From the NCBI GenBank assembly GCA_025769875.1, contig JAGFNK010000245.1:1-64000 (forward strand): DNA of 64,000 nt, read 5' to 3'. Both the position numbers and the translations under genes were made by a program. The stretch's first letter is position 1. Every line of letters starts with the position of its first letter. Origin of the DNA: Russula earlei. Lineage: Eukaryota > Basidiomycota > Agaricomycetes > Russulales > Russulaceae. Below the pieces are notes generated by a model. The model was not told where the DNA came from, did not search any database, and saw only the letters and a list, made by a program, of their open reading frames with translations. Shown piece by piece: positions 46,088 to 57,627 of this stretch.

Positions 46088-47295
46088 ATGGTCGATGCAC
46101 TATCTTCAGTGTCCAATAGAAGACTTGACGTTAATATCGCCCAAGCGTAGATGATATCAGTTCAAAACTCTCTGATACATTCGACGATCCACGTCTCTAT
46201 GTCCATGCAAGACACGTTCATGACACATCAGTCAATACCACCTATGACCTGGCAGACCGAAGTTCATTGGGGAAGCGTAAAAGAAAACGCGAAGTTGTCT
46301 CAGAGCTGGAGGATACCCCCAACCTCATCGCTCTGAAGAACGGCCTAGCAAATATCAAGCTAAACAGTTGGCCGTATGCACATTCCTGACTTGTTTTTTC
46401 GTTATGACGAGCATATCTAACGGGCATAGATTACCGCAGGAAGCGGCGGTCTTCATCAGAGGTCCCAAAATTCAGATATCAATACGCTGACAGAGATCGT
46501 GAGTCTCCTAAATAGCAACCCCGCCCTTCTTTCAGCTGATGGCTACGAGAAGAAGCGCGCGAAGAACGGGTCTGCCGCTGCCGCGCTTTCCACCGTCGTG
46601 ACAATCAGTGTACACAACCGCCTTTCCTGGTCATACAACGTCGTATATCGCAGTTCCCAGCATGCGGTGTTGTCTTCCAATACCCTCGGGGAACTCTATG
46701 ACGTCATACCGTGCATTTCGAACGAGCTGTCCGACGAATCTACGGTGGATGGCACATTCGTTGGGTACGAACCCGGTCCCCCCGAATGCAAGGTATGCAC
46801 CCACGTTGCCAATCGCGAACTCTGGTCGATGGCCGCTGTGGCGTTCTAGCAGCCTTGTTGCTATCTCGGATCCGCTCAGCCTCGGCTCGAAAATTCACGA
46901 CACCCCCTTCTCCTCACTCTCGCTCCGTCTCAACTACCCATATTGGCTCTTGCATCGAGGCAATTGCGAGCACTTCCTAGTCATCGATCAGATTCGGTAT
47001 GTCTTTGCGCTTCCTAATACCCACGGTCTCGTTGACCTGTTTGTTTAGTTTGTTTCATCCACATGATCCTCCCACTGGGTATCCACTCACTTCCCAATTG
47101 ACACCTCTACTACTTGGAAATTGTCGCGCATGTTTCAAAGTTCCCGGCGTATACTCGATTGTTGGAGATGTGCGCCTTGGTGAGAGTCCGTACATCCTAT
47201 GTGCACCTTGTTGGAGGAATATGGGCACGCCCAAAGGGAAAGATGCTGAAACCATCATGGTTATCCCACTTGCCAAGTACGAGTTTGGATGTTGA
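46088..47295 (+). CDS. SNAPC3: snRNA-activating protein complex subunit 3 (SNAPc50) homologue
   Basis: Zinc-containing subunit of the complex that recognises the proximal sequence element of snRNA genes. Visible blocks: DDPRLYVHARHVHD and SSLGKRKRKREVVSELEDTP, then ISVHNRLSWSYNVVYRSSQH, NTLGELYDVIPCISNEL, GTFVGYEPGPPE, MHDT-like IHDTPFSSLSLRLNYPYWLL, HRGNCEHFLVIDQIR, (intron) LFHPHDPPTGYPLTSQLTPL, CRACFKVPGVYSIVGDVRLG, and ESPYILCAPCWRNMG with the C-terminal Cys pairs. Stop at 47295. The start is uncertain: Met at 46088 would need an intron near 46145. The stretch usually linking GPPE to HDT is hard to follow here. Confidence 0.8.
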
Positions 47296-48749
47296 CATAC
47301 GTGATTGAAAAGATGATGAAGAGAAGCGACTTGATAGCGACCATATCATCGAGTCCCCGTCCTCGATCTCCTTTATCAGAGTTCTCGTCCATCCATCGAC
47401 ACCCTTTCATTATAGCAATCTTGTCACGACTTGGCCGCCCATCGAACTCCTCGCCCTCTCGCGCTCGACGTCTCCCCGGGCTTGCTCACTGACTTCATCA
47501 TACGCCCTCCGTCCTGCCCCACCAACCCAGCGCGCCCCGTTCCAGCTCGCTACAACCTTTGCGATCCTCGATCGCCCACCCTGCCTCGCATTCAGCGGAA
47601 TGTGATGCATTCTCTGGACTCTTTAGGTACGATCCTTGCGTTCCGATTTCTCGAGGATTCACGTCTGTTTCCCTGCTCCTTTCATCTCTTTTCAATTCAC
47701 GGCCTTGCTGTCTTCATTCCTGTCCGCCTGCGTGAGAGCCGCCTTCATCGACATCGTCCCGAGTTTCTCTTTCTTTCTCGAGCGCGTCGCGTCTGTATCG
47801 GACATCTCTCTGGGACTCGTTCTCTCCCTGTCATGTCTCCCCTCTTCTTCTCTTGGGTCAAAGCCAGCATCCCGTTCTCACTTGCGCGTCTCCGCACACG
47901 TTACAAACAACTTTGACATGTTTCCCTTCTTGAGCAGCGGCCCAAGCCCGAGCCAAGCCCGAGCCCCCCACCAAGCCAAGCCGGGATGCTCACAACGGAC
48001 GTAGTCACGGCCACTTGTTTTCAACTACCCTCTTCTCATGCGCATCCCGCTCTCACTTTTGCGCCTCTTACGGATCGCTTCCCCCCCGCACTCACCTTTC
48101 TCGAACACGACAATGCGTTCCTCCCCTCTTCGTTCTCGGTTTGATCAGCTCCTCCGCGTTAGCGACACCGGCACGGCTGAAGGTCAAAGCGCCAAGAGCG
48201 CAACAATCAAAATCGCGATGGCATCTCCGTACCTCTTCTGTACACCCGACGGCACCCGAACCTGCGTGGTTTGGAGCGTGGAGTAACGACGTGAATTCCC
48301 GTTGGCGTGGCACCGAGTTGAGCTTCAGGGACGGTCGCGCCAATACTAGATCTCCGCCGCGCGTCTCAGATGGCCTCAACTCTCAACGGCGATAAGAGCT
48401 AGCCCGACATCCGTCAGAGTCGCTTGTCTCTTGCTAGCTTGAGATGTCTCACATTCACACTCTCTCATGCTGAAGACGCTTCTGCTTTCCCTGAGTGAGG
48501 CACGGCTCATCTCTAGTTATAGTACATGTCAAAATTTTATCGAGAATGTGCCGTTGAATTGTGCATGACGTTATGGTCCTCGGGCCCTGGAGATTCCGTG
48601 GGGGTTACTGCGTCAGAAGCTGAAACAGGATGAACATACGATGCGTGTGACAATATTCCACCAACTTACGACAACAAGCTTGGTCCACGCAGCTCGCACT
48701 ACCTGGTGGACATGGTATGAGACAACCCTTGCGCTGTAAAAGCTGTAGA
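47296..48749. other. 1.45-kb region without an assignable gene
   Basis: Strongly pyrimidine-biased on plus. Overlapping frames of 80-160 codons exist (for example 47431-47916, 47636-48004, 48015-48395), but none shows a domain or a continuous splice model. A hydrophobic stretch, LLSSFLSACVRAAFIDIVP near 47705-47761, may be a helix. It could be long 5' leader sequence or an unknown small gene. Confidence 0.3.
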
Positions 48750-49150
48750 TCAGCCAAGTAATCCCACACTTTTGCTGTCAGAGTGGCGTACGTTCGGGGT
48801 ATCTTCTAAAATAACGTCCTGGACCGGATGATACTCGGATTTTATGGTGCACGAATGTATTCCGTGTCGGTGTAAGATTCGCCGAATATCGCACGCAACT
48901 GGCATGAATTCGACTTGGCGAGAAGCATTAATGTGAACGGAGGCAATGGTCTTGGATTTCGAAAGCTGCCATATGTGCAATTCGTGGAGAGAGAGCACGC
49001 CATTGACGGCGAGGATCTCGGATCTCACGTCTTCCAATGAGACCTCTGGAGGGACACCCTGAAGTAGGATGAAGGATGTACTTCGGACTAGGTTGATCGT
49101 GTTCAGGTTGCGTTGAGGATAAGAGACAGAAAACCCACCAAGAGGCAAAG
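48750..49150 (-). pseudogene. C-terminal fragment of a CDF zinc transporter (Zrc1/Cot1 type)
   Basis: Minus strand reads LVRSTSFILLQGVPPEVSLE, VRSEILAVNGVLSLHELHIW, QLSKSKTIASVHIN and RHGIHSCTIKSEYHP, then a short tail to the stop at 48750. This is the cytosolic ferredoxin-like C-terminal domain of vacuolar Zn/Co transporters. The six membrane helices and the His-rich loop that should precede it are missing: upstream of about 49110 the frame becomes VSYPQRNLNTIN and then non-coding, and at 49316 the copper transporter starts on the other strand. So this is a truncated relic, unless it is expressed as a soluble fragment. Confidence 0.72.
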
Positions 49151-49315
49151 CAGTGGAAAACTACTCGGCAACTGCCTGAATCCAACAAATCTCCTTTAAT
49201 GGTAGAAGTATCCAAAAAACAACGGAACGCAACTACTGGCACCACACCCGCTCGTATCTCATCTCTCTTCCTCACCACCTGCCTTAAACACCACTTCAAC
49301 TTACACCATCCACAA

Positions 49316-50094
49316 ATGGATCACGGTCACGGTGAACACGGAGGCCACGGCGATATGGACACGGGTCCAATTTGTTCGATGCAGATGCTTTGGTGGGTGT
49401 GGACCTAGAGCTATCGCTTCATCCGTCCATCCTTTGCTCGACCTTACATCTTCCCTCGCCACGCGACAGGAACACCCAGATTGAGGACACCTGTATCGTC
49501 TTTAGGCAGTGGCACATATCCTCGCGCTTCGTCTTCACCCTCTCCTTTCTCGCTATCATTCTCATCTCTCTTGGATACGAGTACCTCCGCGCGTATCAGC
49601 GCACCGTTGACCGACGCATCGCGCTGGCGCTCTCCTTCGCGAAGGGGCGCGGCAAGGATTCGGTGAGTGGGCGGAGTACTCCTGAGCTGTCTGGGCCAGA
49701 CGTTGAAGTGGCCGGTCTGCTCTCGGGTCGTCCCAAGAAGCCTTCTCGTACTGGGTATGAGATCTCGTCATCACGCTCGCTTGTTGCAAGACCTTCGTCT
49801 AATTGTCGTATGATCTCTCCAGCACACCGGTGCCATTCTCCCCGCGGGTTTTGCGCGCCACGCTCTACGGAGCTCAGGTCTTTGTATCGTTCTTTTTGAT
49901 GCTCGTTTTCATGACTTATAATGTGAGCCTTCCCTTCCGTCTCCCTTCAAATGCCCGCTGACCTCCTTCAGGCATATCTGATCCTTGCCGTTGTGCTAGG
50001 AGCTAGCATCGGCCACTTTGTATTTGGTGCTGTGATGGATGTCGAGGCTGTCCTTACAGGTGGTGACTTGGGTAAAGGGATGGCATGCCATTGA
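49316..50094 (+). CDS. Ctr-family copper transporter
   Basis: Trimeric high-affinity Cu(I) channel, plasma membrane or vacuole. His/Gly-rich N-terminus MDHGHGEHGGHGDMDTG, then CSMQMLWN (metal-binding Met) interrupted by an intron after ATG CTT TG. It continues with TCIVFRQWHISSRFVFTLSF (TM1) and LAIILISLGYEYLRAYQRTV. After a cytosolic loop of about 70 residues comes FVSFFLMLVFMTYN, holding the MxxxM pore motif in TM2. A last intron leads to AYLILAVVLGASIGHFVFGA with the GxxxG packing motif of TM3. It ends GKGMACH at 50094. The short N-terminus with few Met motifs favours a Ctr2-like protein. It sits head-to-head with the zinc-transporter fragment. Confidence 0.88.
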
Positions 50095-50237
50095 TCGTCT
50101 ACTAAAACTTTGCACGCAAATCGGTTATGTGGCATCGCTGGCATTCCCTGCATGGGAATATCGACCGTTTTTCTTGCGTCTTACATTCATGCTCGACTTG
50201 AGACTGTCATATTAGGATATGATACAATGGTGACTAG

Positions 50238-51356
50238 CTAGGCAGCCTTCATCTCTGTATCCTCATCCTTCTTTGCGAGATCATGTTTCACGAGAAGGGC
50301 GTCTATCTCTGCGGGTCGATAAATTTTTGCCCTAGGCTCCTTCGTGACAGGGTCAACCGTCAGGGCAGCGAACTCAACTGTGCGATATGCGTCAGTATTG
50401 TATTGGCACCGCGAGAAAGGCACATAACATACGTTTCTCGCTGCCAAGAGTAGTGCTGTCCATCGTCTTGCTCATTGTCCGCATCACTAAACCGATGGCC
50501 TCATCCACGGTGATATCATCTTTGTATTCTTGCTTCAACAAACTTTGTGCGGTACCATTGTTCGCGCCAATGCAAGTCGCCTTCCAGCCGGAATAGTTGC
50601 CGGATGGATCCGAGTGATAGAGCTGGAATTGGTAGTGTGGGTCGTATCCCGCGTACAACAGAGACACGCCGAATGGACGCAAACCGCCGAACTGTGTGTA
50701 GCCCTGCTTGAGATTACACAGGCGTTGGGCCAGCAGCTCGACAGGTATATCTTCGTTATATCTGAGCAGATGCTGCTGTGCGGCGGATCGGGCGTAATTG
50801 ACGAGGGAATTGGCATCGGCAGTAATGCCTGCGACGCCGCCTATGACGTTTCTTCGCTTCCACATTAGTATATTGAGCAGGTACGACCAGGGGGCGGGGG
50901 TGCACATACGAGTTGAGAAGGAATATCTTCTCGCCACTGCCACCGTACCCGCCTTCTTTCGCCTCTGAAAGATCAAGTAACTTCCCGGTCACTTTCTTTT
51001 CCGCAGCAAGGACGACCCCATCTGTTGCCAGAACCCCAAGGACAGTCCCCGCATGTGAGATGGCCTCCATTGCATACTCGACTTGGAAACTGGTAAGTAC
51101 CCCCGTTTCGAGTCAAATTAAGGCGAGCGCACTCTGGTATAGCCGACCTGACAAGGTGGTAAGCTCATGTGGGAACTAGCAGATATGTTGCATACCTTCC
51201 GGTGAGAATATGGTTGTGCGACCTTTGGGGAAGACAGTGTGTAAGCCCCATAACGATACATCTCGCGTGTTAGCAGTCACGCACTGTCATATCGTCGAGC
51301 CTAACAAAACTAGTTTAATTAGATATTGAGAAATAAGAGAGTAGCGTACATACCAT
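50238..51356 (-). CDS. PRE9: 20S proteasome alpha subunit, Pre9/PSMA4
   Basis: Alpha-ring subunit of the 20S core. Reconstructed start reads [20 protein letters not shown] then [12 protein letters not shown], the alpha-type N-terminal signature. It goes on [90 protein letters not shown] and [19 protein letters not shown], with an acidic tail to 50238. The match is to human PSMA4 and yeast Pre9. The first coding exons are tiny: ATG alone (51354-51356), 16 nt (51285-51300), 27 nt (51196-51222) and 15 nt (51133-51147), with canonical GT-AG introns of 48-62 nt between. Frame is intact. Confidence 0.92.
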
Positions 51357-52264
51357 GGTATCAAGCGAGGTTCACTCGAATGAGAAATAAAGGTTGGTCC
51401 CACCATAAATCCTCTCCCTGTTTGCGCTTACGACGACGACGGGGACGAGTCAGCCCGATTTGGAATCATGGGAAAGGTTTGAGTATGAAATTGACTAAGC
51501 TCAGAAAAAGGTTTTGAGCGACGTGTTTCACTTCCCCTTCGCGATAAATTCGGCACAAATATTATATTATAATTATCATGCCTTGCTGAAGTGGATTTCC
51601 CACTTGTCGCCAGAGGGGTTTTCCTTGGTATTCGCTCGATTGGGAGAGCAGCTCTGATGCTATCATGCATGCACCTGCCTCGTCCGTCGTTGAATCGGAC
51701 CTTGGCATGACCTGTCGAGAAAATGATGCTCGAGACCTTCTCAAGTTAAGACAAGTCCAAACTTTTTTTTTCGGCCTCCAACCGGACCCCCCCCTACCCA
51801 AGGTTCGGGATTCCGGTTCCGCCACCCTTGGTTGATGCATCAGACACGGGCTTATCGAAAGACTCCCACGCTCGAACTCTGAGAGTACTCGGTCAATTGA
51901 GGCTGTTCAGGCAACTTTCTTTTCGGGCAACCAACTTCGGGAACCTCTACCGTGACGCTACGATTCGCGTCCCCGGTTCTCCCGTGATCACTCTACTTTC
52001 ATGGAACATACAGACGTCGTTCCGGGGCGTGTATTGACCCTCCGGGATCGCGCAGACCGGTCATTGCTACAATAGGACAATGAAACTGCGCCTGCGTTGC
52101 GAACTGCATCGCACTGATATATCAAGCATCGGGTTCGTGGACTCTCAGCGCTCAGTTTTAGGTTTATATATGCATGGGACCGCGAAGTGCTCACATAAAG
52201 TGCTGAAGGGACACCCTTACATCGTCCCACCCTCTCCCCGCAATCAAACCCAACCCAAGCCAGG
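51357..52264. other. Spacer, divergent promoters
   Basis: About 900 bp between PRE9 (minus) and the first 7-TM-like gene (plus). No ORF with a recognisable domain. A TATA-like tttatatatgc lies near 52163-52173, about 95 bp before the ATG at 52265. Confidence 0.4.
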
Positions 52265-54050
52265 ATGGTCAACTTCCACGATCCTACCGTAGCCGTTTGG
52301 GATGCCTGTGCGTACCCTTCCAGTCATTCCGGAACTTAAAATTTCATGAATTCTGTCAATTTCGACAGGGGCACTCGCGAAGCTCCATCACGCCGTGGAT
52401 AGTCTCTACCTGTGCGTCTTCCCGACATGATTGCTTTTCCGCATCGCGCGACCAACCTTCCACTTCCAGCTGGGAGTTCTTCTTCAATCTTGACTACGAG
52501 TGGAGTATCATACGAGGGCATCGCCCCTACCGCTGGACGATCTGGGTCTGTCATGAATCGCGGTTTCGCCTGCCACGCTGAGTTCAGGACCTGATTTCGC
52601 CTCACCTGGGTAGATATACTCACTTACGCGCGTGTCCACTCTCGTTTCCGTGATCTTGAACATCGTTGGTATTGACGTTTCAACTCCAATCCAATGTCAG
52701 GTGCGTGACGTGTCCTGCGCCTCCCTCCCATCGTTTGCCCTCTGACTGGTTACGATTCCAAGGTTTGGCTCACATTTGAACTCGTAAGCATGCCCTTCTA
52801 TCCCTGATGCCTTTTGAGTGCGCTTAACAATCCTTCTTCACAGATCTTCGGCTATCTGGCTTTTGTGTGTGCCTCCCTGCTAATTGTGCTTCGCATGTAC
52901 GTCTTCTTATTACATCTCCTCTGTCAGATGCTCATGAATGCCTTCAGCATCGCCATTTGGAACAAGGATAAGGTCGTTGTGGCTGTCGCAACCGGCGTTT
53001 GGGTGGTCAACATTGGATTCCTCATTCAAGGTATGTTTTTCCCCTTCGCCTCTCCCATGTTGGGAATCCGCTCCCATCTAATCATATCCGGTCAGGTATC
53101 GCACGGGTGAATGACCAGATCTTACCGACTCTGTGTTATCCTTCTGGGCTTACTTATTCGCAGCGCCGGTCTACATTTGGTGTTAGCTTTGGCGTAATAA
53201 GAAGCTGCGTAGTGGACAACATGGAGAGCAGCAAACTCAATATTATCGCCACCCTTATTACCGACATCGGCTTACTTCTTATCATGCTCATTGGATTGCT
53301 CCGCATACGCCGCTACGGAGGGGTCACTTTTGGTCTGGGACGACTTTTGTGGAGACAGGTTCAATCTTCGCTCCCGTGCTGTTCCTCATTCGTTGACGTG
53401 CTCTCCATTCCTAAGGGTGTCATTTGGCTCATCCTTGCCAGCATCGCCGAGATTCCGCCAATGGTAAGTCCGCAGCTTTTTTTTCTTCACTTGTTCTCAT
53501 CGTCTAAATTCTGTAGGTTCTTATATATTTGAATCTTAACTGTACTTTTCTTCTTCTGATCTATTGTGGCTGAGCTGAATTCTGCTGCAAAAACCAGACC
53601 CGTTGAACCTTGTACGTCCTTATTTGTCACCAATGGTTTATCACTGGTTTATGTCAAGCCGTTCAACTCCCAAATCCCACACAGATATTCCAAATTCCCG
53701 CGCTGACCATAATGTCAATTGCTGCAACACGGATGTATCGCTCTCTGGCAGACTTTGCCTCCGGTTTCACCGATAGGTCCGGCATCCCTCCCTTCTTCTC
53801 TTCTCCGCGCTCACGGTCGATGTGTTTCAGCGTAGAGGAAAGCGCGCAATACGGTGGTCACGGAATCCCGAGGGTCCATGCCGTCTCGCTTACTCCAATG
53901 GAGGTATCCTTGAACACGACGCGCGAGCAGTGTCTAACATCACAGACGAGCGCTCCAAGTGGGGACCCGTACATCCACGTGGAAGTCCCGATGAGCGACA
54001 AGCCACGCAGGCCCAGACAGGACGAAAACATGGAGAGCGGGCGTCAGTGA
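52265..54050 (+). CDS. 7-TM-like basidiomycete orphan membrane protein, copy A
   Basis: No assigned function. The start MVNFHDPTVAVWDA is followed over several short introns by ALAKLHHAVDSLYLWEFFFN and LDYEWSIIRGHRPYRWTIW, IYSLTRVSTLVSVILNIVG, IDVSTPIQCQ, a 21-nt exon (VWLTFEL), IFGYLAFVCASLLIVLRI and IAIWNKDKVVVAVATGVWVV. Further on come SSKLNIIATLITDIGLLLIM, GVIWLILASIAEIPPM and FQIPALTIMSIAATRMYRSL, then a polar tail. Seven hydrophobic segments are apparent. The DYEW/RGHRPYRW block and the IPAL..IAATRMYR block are typical of a large family expanded in Agaricomycetes. At least nine introns. Tandem with the next gene. Confidence 0.8.
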
Positions 54051-55073
54051 TGAGTAGTGTTGTGAGCCTGTCGTTCGTCACATAGTAGACGGCGGGCTGG
54101 GTTGGTGCCAATTAGTCGAAGAGAGATAGAGTGCCGGGGAAAGGGATAGGGATAGAGCCCAATGGTGCCGTAACGCATGGCGGGCCTGACGGACCGGGTT
54201 GCATCGGCGGGGCGTTTCAAACATCGGTTGCATGCGCGTCGAGCATTCCTCCGCTATACCTTGATCTTTGGACCCCACACCCCGAACACATCTTTGATCC
54301 ATGCACTCAAACCAAAGTATTATACAAGCAAAATGGGCCAGACCTGACTCACACACATAGGTAACAAGCAGTTCATAGTCCAAGTATGCTTGCTTTAGTC
54401 CGATGGCAGAGTTCCGTGGAGATTCCAAACCACTCCATAACACTAGGCCACCATAACACTCTACCCTACCACTGCCAACATTGATCTTTTTTTAATATTG
54501 TAATCCACATTCGCGCAGCTAAGTACAGAGGTGGTCACATGGTGTGTATGCTCAGGCATGTGTGTTTGGAGATGGCCCATGTAAGGTGGGAGGATGTAGC
54601 TATGCCTCACTGGGGTTGTGTCAATTCTACCTGTATTCGCACTGACAAAAGCTCTAGGATGAGCATTCCCATGCTACAGTATCTTGGTTACAAAATGGCA
54701 GGTTCATCAATTCATGTGCAATCGCATCCGTTTCAATCATCAAGGATTACGGGTGTCTGATTGGGACTGAACTCCGTCACGCTTGCCGTATATAAGGCCT
54801 TTCTTCTCAAAGTCTATCTATGTGGCGTTGAGCGCATGATGCCTCGAAAATCTGCTTATGATATCACACGTGAACTGGATCAGTCTGGATGGACTTTCCG
54901 TCCACATTCAACCTTTACGTTACTCTCCATGCCATGATCAAGCCCCTGGCGCTCTGGAAAAATCAGTTTCATGTAATCTGCGGCTCAGGGTGACTATATA
55001 GGCAAATACTGCGGATACCTTGCTTTCCAATCTCACGACCCCGGTGCATTCATCCTCCCAATTTCCTGCAAGG
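54051..55073. other. Spacer between the tandem 7-TM-like genes
   Basis: About 1 kb without a coding signal. Two TATA-like sites, gtatataagg near 54788 and gactatatagg near 54992, lie about 285 and 80 bp before the ATG at 55074; the nearer one is the better promoter candidate. Confidence 0.4.
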
Positions 55074-56842
55074 ATGGCAAACTACCATGATCCCGCTGTG
55101 ATCGCACAAGATTTTTGTATGTTCCGTGCCCTGTCTCCAGAGCTTGGAACACAATGAACCAGTCGATCTCTCGACAGGGACAGTCGCCAAGTTCTGGCAC
55201 GTCGTAGATGGGCTGTACATGTACGTCTGCCCTACCAGTGCTGTCCCGGGCCCCAGGCCCTCCCGGCTTCACGTAACTCAGTCGTTGATTTTCCAGCTGG
55301 GAATTCTTCACAACCCTCGACTACGAAGCGAGTGTGATCCAAGGGCGTCGCCCCTACCGGTGGACGATATGGGTCCGTAGCGGATGGCCATTCTGACTTT
55401 CGTTGCTGCTGACTAGCTTTCCATCCGGTATAGCTTTACTCGCTTACGCGCGTGGCTACTCTTATGGCCGTGGTCGTGAGCATGATCGGCTTTGACGTTA
55501 CCACCCCCATTAACTGTCAAGTGCGTGTCTGTGTCCCGTGTTCGCACCCCGCATACTACGCTCTGACCGACTGATCCCAAGCTCTGGATCATCTTTGAAC
55601 TTGTTAGCGTCTCCGATGTGTTCAAAAGAGAGAACACTCAGCCCATGCGCCCCTGATTTCTAGATCTTTTCCTTCACTGCCGTTGCCGCCGGTTCGATGT
55701 TGATTGTTATTCGAGTGTATGCGCGATGATTTTCTCGAAGAAAAGCCCTCATGGAGATTGCCAGCATCGCTATTTGGAACAGAAATAGGGTGGTTTCTGT
55801 GATCGCAATAAGCACATGGGCGACCAACATCGCAGCCCTTATTCACAGTAAGTCCTTGACTAATCTTGAATTCTTTTATAAATGCGGTTCGATATCAGGC
55901 ATCGTGCTGGTGAATCATCAATTTTGACTATTCTGGAGCCCGTATGCTTACCACGGCCAACCTTAAGCTCCACAGTGTATCGTCGCCTGTGAACGACACC
56001 TGCTATATGTCGAACACACTGGCCAGCAAACTCAACCTCATGACCTCGCTCGCTACTGACATAGTCCTGCTTCTCATCATGCTCGTTGGCCTGCTCCGCT
56101 GGCGCCTTCAAGAAGGTGGAATGCCTAATATAGCTCGCTTCCTTTGGACACAGGTAGGGTTTGTGCCAGTTCTTACCTCGATGCTCCTTGACTTCGGTAA
56201 TCTGCATGCGTTAGGGTCTCATTTGGCTCTTAATTGCCACATTCTCCTACGTCCCGACTGTGGTAGGTCCGATTATTTTCGTGTTTCTCATCCCTATCTC
56301 ATATCACAGGTGTTCATTTCGTTGAACCTTAATGGTATTTTGCTCTCAAATCCATCAGGCGGATGCTGATCGAACTCGATTTGGGTCAAATTACCAGCTG
56401 CATTCAACATCGTACGCCCGTCTTTGCTACCAGTGCAGGTGGTCGTCGATTCCTTCATGCCTTTCTGTAGATGTTTCAGATTCCTGCTCTTGTCACTCTG
56501 TCAATTGCTGCAACAAGAATGTATCGCTCCCTCACAGACTTCGGTTCTCGTGACATGTGGGACCGACTCGGATCTCCCCCCTCACTGCTCCAGCTGACTG
56601 TGGTTGATAGTATTTTCTCAACTCCCAAACAAAGTGGTTTCGTTTTACCAGAGACCAATCGGCTCCGTATCGCGCCCATGTCGTCGAACAGATTGGAGGT
56701 GGCCGTGCGGACTGATTGCGAACAATATGTGGCGTCACAGGCCAGCCGTTATTCCTTGCATGTCATCACGGACGACCAGCTGCACAAGAATAGTGATGGA
56801 CGGGGCACCGAAGACGATGTAGAGAGCGGGGTTGATAGATGA
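55074..56842 (+). CDS. 7-TM-like basidiomycete orphan membrane protein, copy B
   Basis: Paralogue of copy A with the same exon logic: MANYHDPAVIAQDF, TVAKFWHVVDGLY, WEFFTTLDYEASVIQGRRPY then RWTIW, YSLTRVATLMAVVVSMIGFD, VTTPINCQ, IASIAIWNRNRVVSVIAIST, ASKLNLMTSLATDIVLLLIM, LVGLLRWRLQEGGMPN and FQIPALVTLSIAATRMYRSL, then a divergent polar tail. The DYEW of copy A is DYEA here. Acceptor sites are partly unclear in the middle (55400-55700 and 56230-56470), so a frameshift cannot be excluded. Function unknown; a tail rich in Ser and charged residues is shared in position but not in sequence. Confidence 0.76.
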
Positions 56843-56870
56843 GGAGCACAATGGAAACCGCCCCACCTCG

Positions 56871-57108
56871 TGTTGGACAAAGGCTCAGTCTTGTATATGA
56901 AAGACTAGTATTAGGTTAGTAAGCTAACCTGTTGGACAAAGGCTATTTAAATAATGAGTATATGTAAATGATAAAGGAGTGTGCTACTGACCTCAGTCTT
57001 GTATATGAAAGACTGAGGGAAAAGGGAATGGATGGTATCAACATGGCATTCTAACTGTCTGGTCCATTTGGTCTGTTTCTCTGCCACGTGGTGGCTGTGT
57101 TTCTAACA
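56871..57108 (-). repeat. Ty1/copia LTR, minus orientation (238 bp)
   Basis: Read on minus: TGTTAGAAACACAG ... GTCCAACA, preceded by a purine tract (ctgagggggaca) at the end of the copia pol. It contains two copies of a stem-loop CTCAGTCTT-AAGACTGAG-like word (about 56884-56906, second arm imperfect, and 56992-57017). It resembles in length and hairpin layout the LTR at 58258-58497. No target duplication seen. Confidence 0.7.
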
Positions 57109-57627
57109 TGTCCCCCTCAGCCCTAGTGGCAGTATTCCCATCTCCTGCATAAAATGCTCATGTTTCTCTTGACTCAGCCCCTTTGTCAGCATGTCTGCAA
57201 GTTGTTCCCCAGTAGGGATGTAAGCAAGTTTGACTTTGTGGAGCTTGACTTTCTGGCGTAGGAAGTGGTGTCTCACCTTGATATGTTTCATGTGGTCATG
57301 AAACTCCGGGTCCTTTGTGATAGTGATGGCTGACTGGTTGTTAATATGGAGGGTGGTGGGGAGATGGGTGCCTTCACCCAATTTGGTGAGTAGATGTCTC
57401 AGCCAAATGGCCTCTTTGGAGGCATGTGCTCCTGCAATGGATTCTGCCTTGGTGCTTGATAGTGCAACCTAGGCTTGTTTCTTTGAGCTCCAACTCATGG
57501 CCCCACCTGCCAACATGAAGACGAAGCCCAATGTGGACTTGCAATCATTCATGTTGTAGTGAGTCCAGGGACATGCAAGTGAGATCATAAGGCTGACTGG
57601 TCCAAGGAAAGAGGAGAGGAGAGAGGG
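57109..57627 (-). mobile_element. Ty1/copia RNase H fragment
   Basis: Minus-strand translation gives DCKSTLGFVFMLAGGAMSWS, SKKQA and ALSSTKAESIAGAHASKEAI, then WLRHLLTKLGEGTHLPTTLH, INNQSAITITKDPEFHDHMK and HIKVRHHFLRQKV, ending IPTGEQLADMLTKGLSQEKH. These are the conserved copia RNase H and C-terminal pol blocks. A stop replaces a codon after KKQA. Its upstream half is lost at 57628, where a gypsy-type LTR begins. Confidence 0.88.

Noticed and set aside
47431..48395. Secreted or membrane protein gene between SNAPC3 and the CDF fragment
   Set aside because: Several overlapping frames exist but none joins through plausible introns into a recognisable domain.
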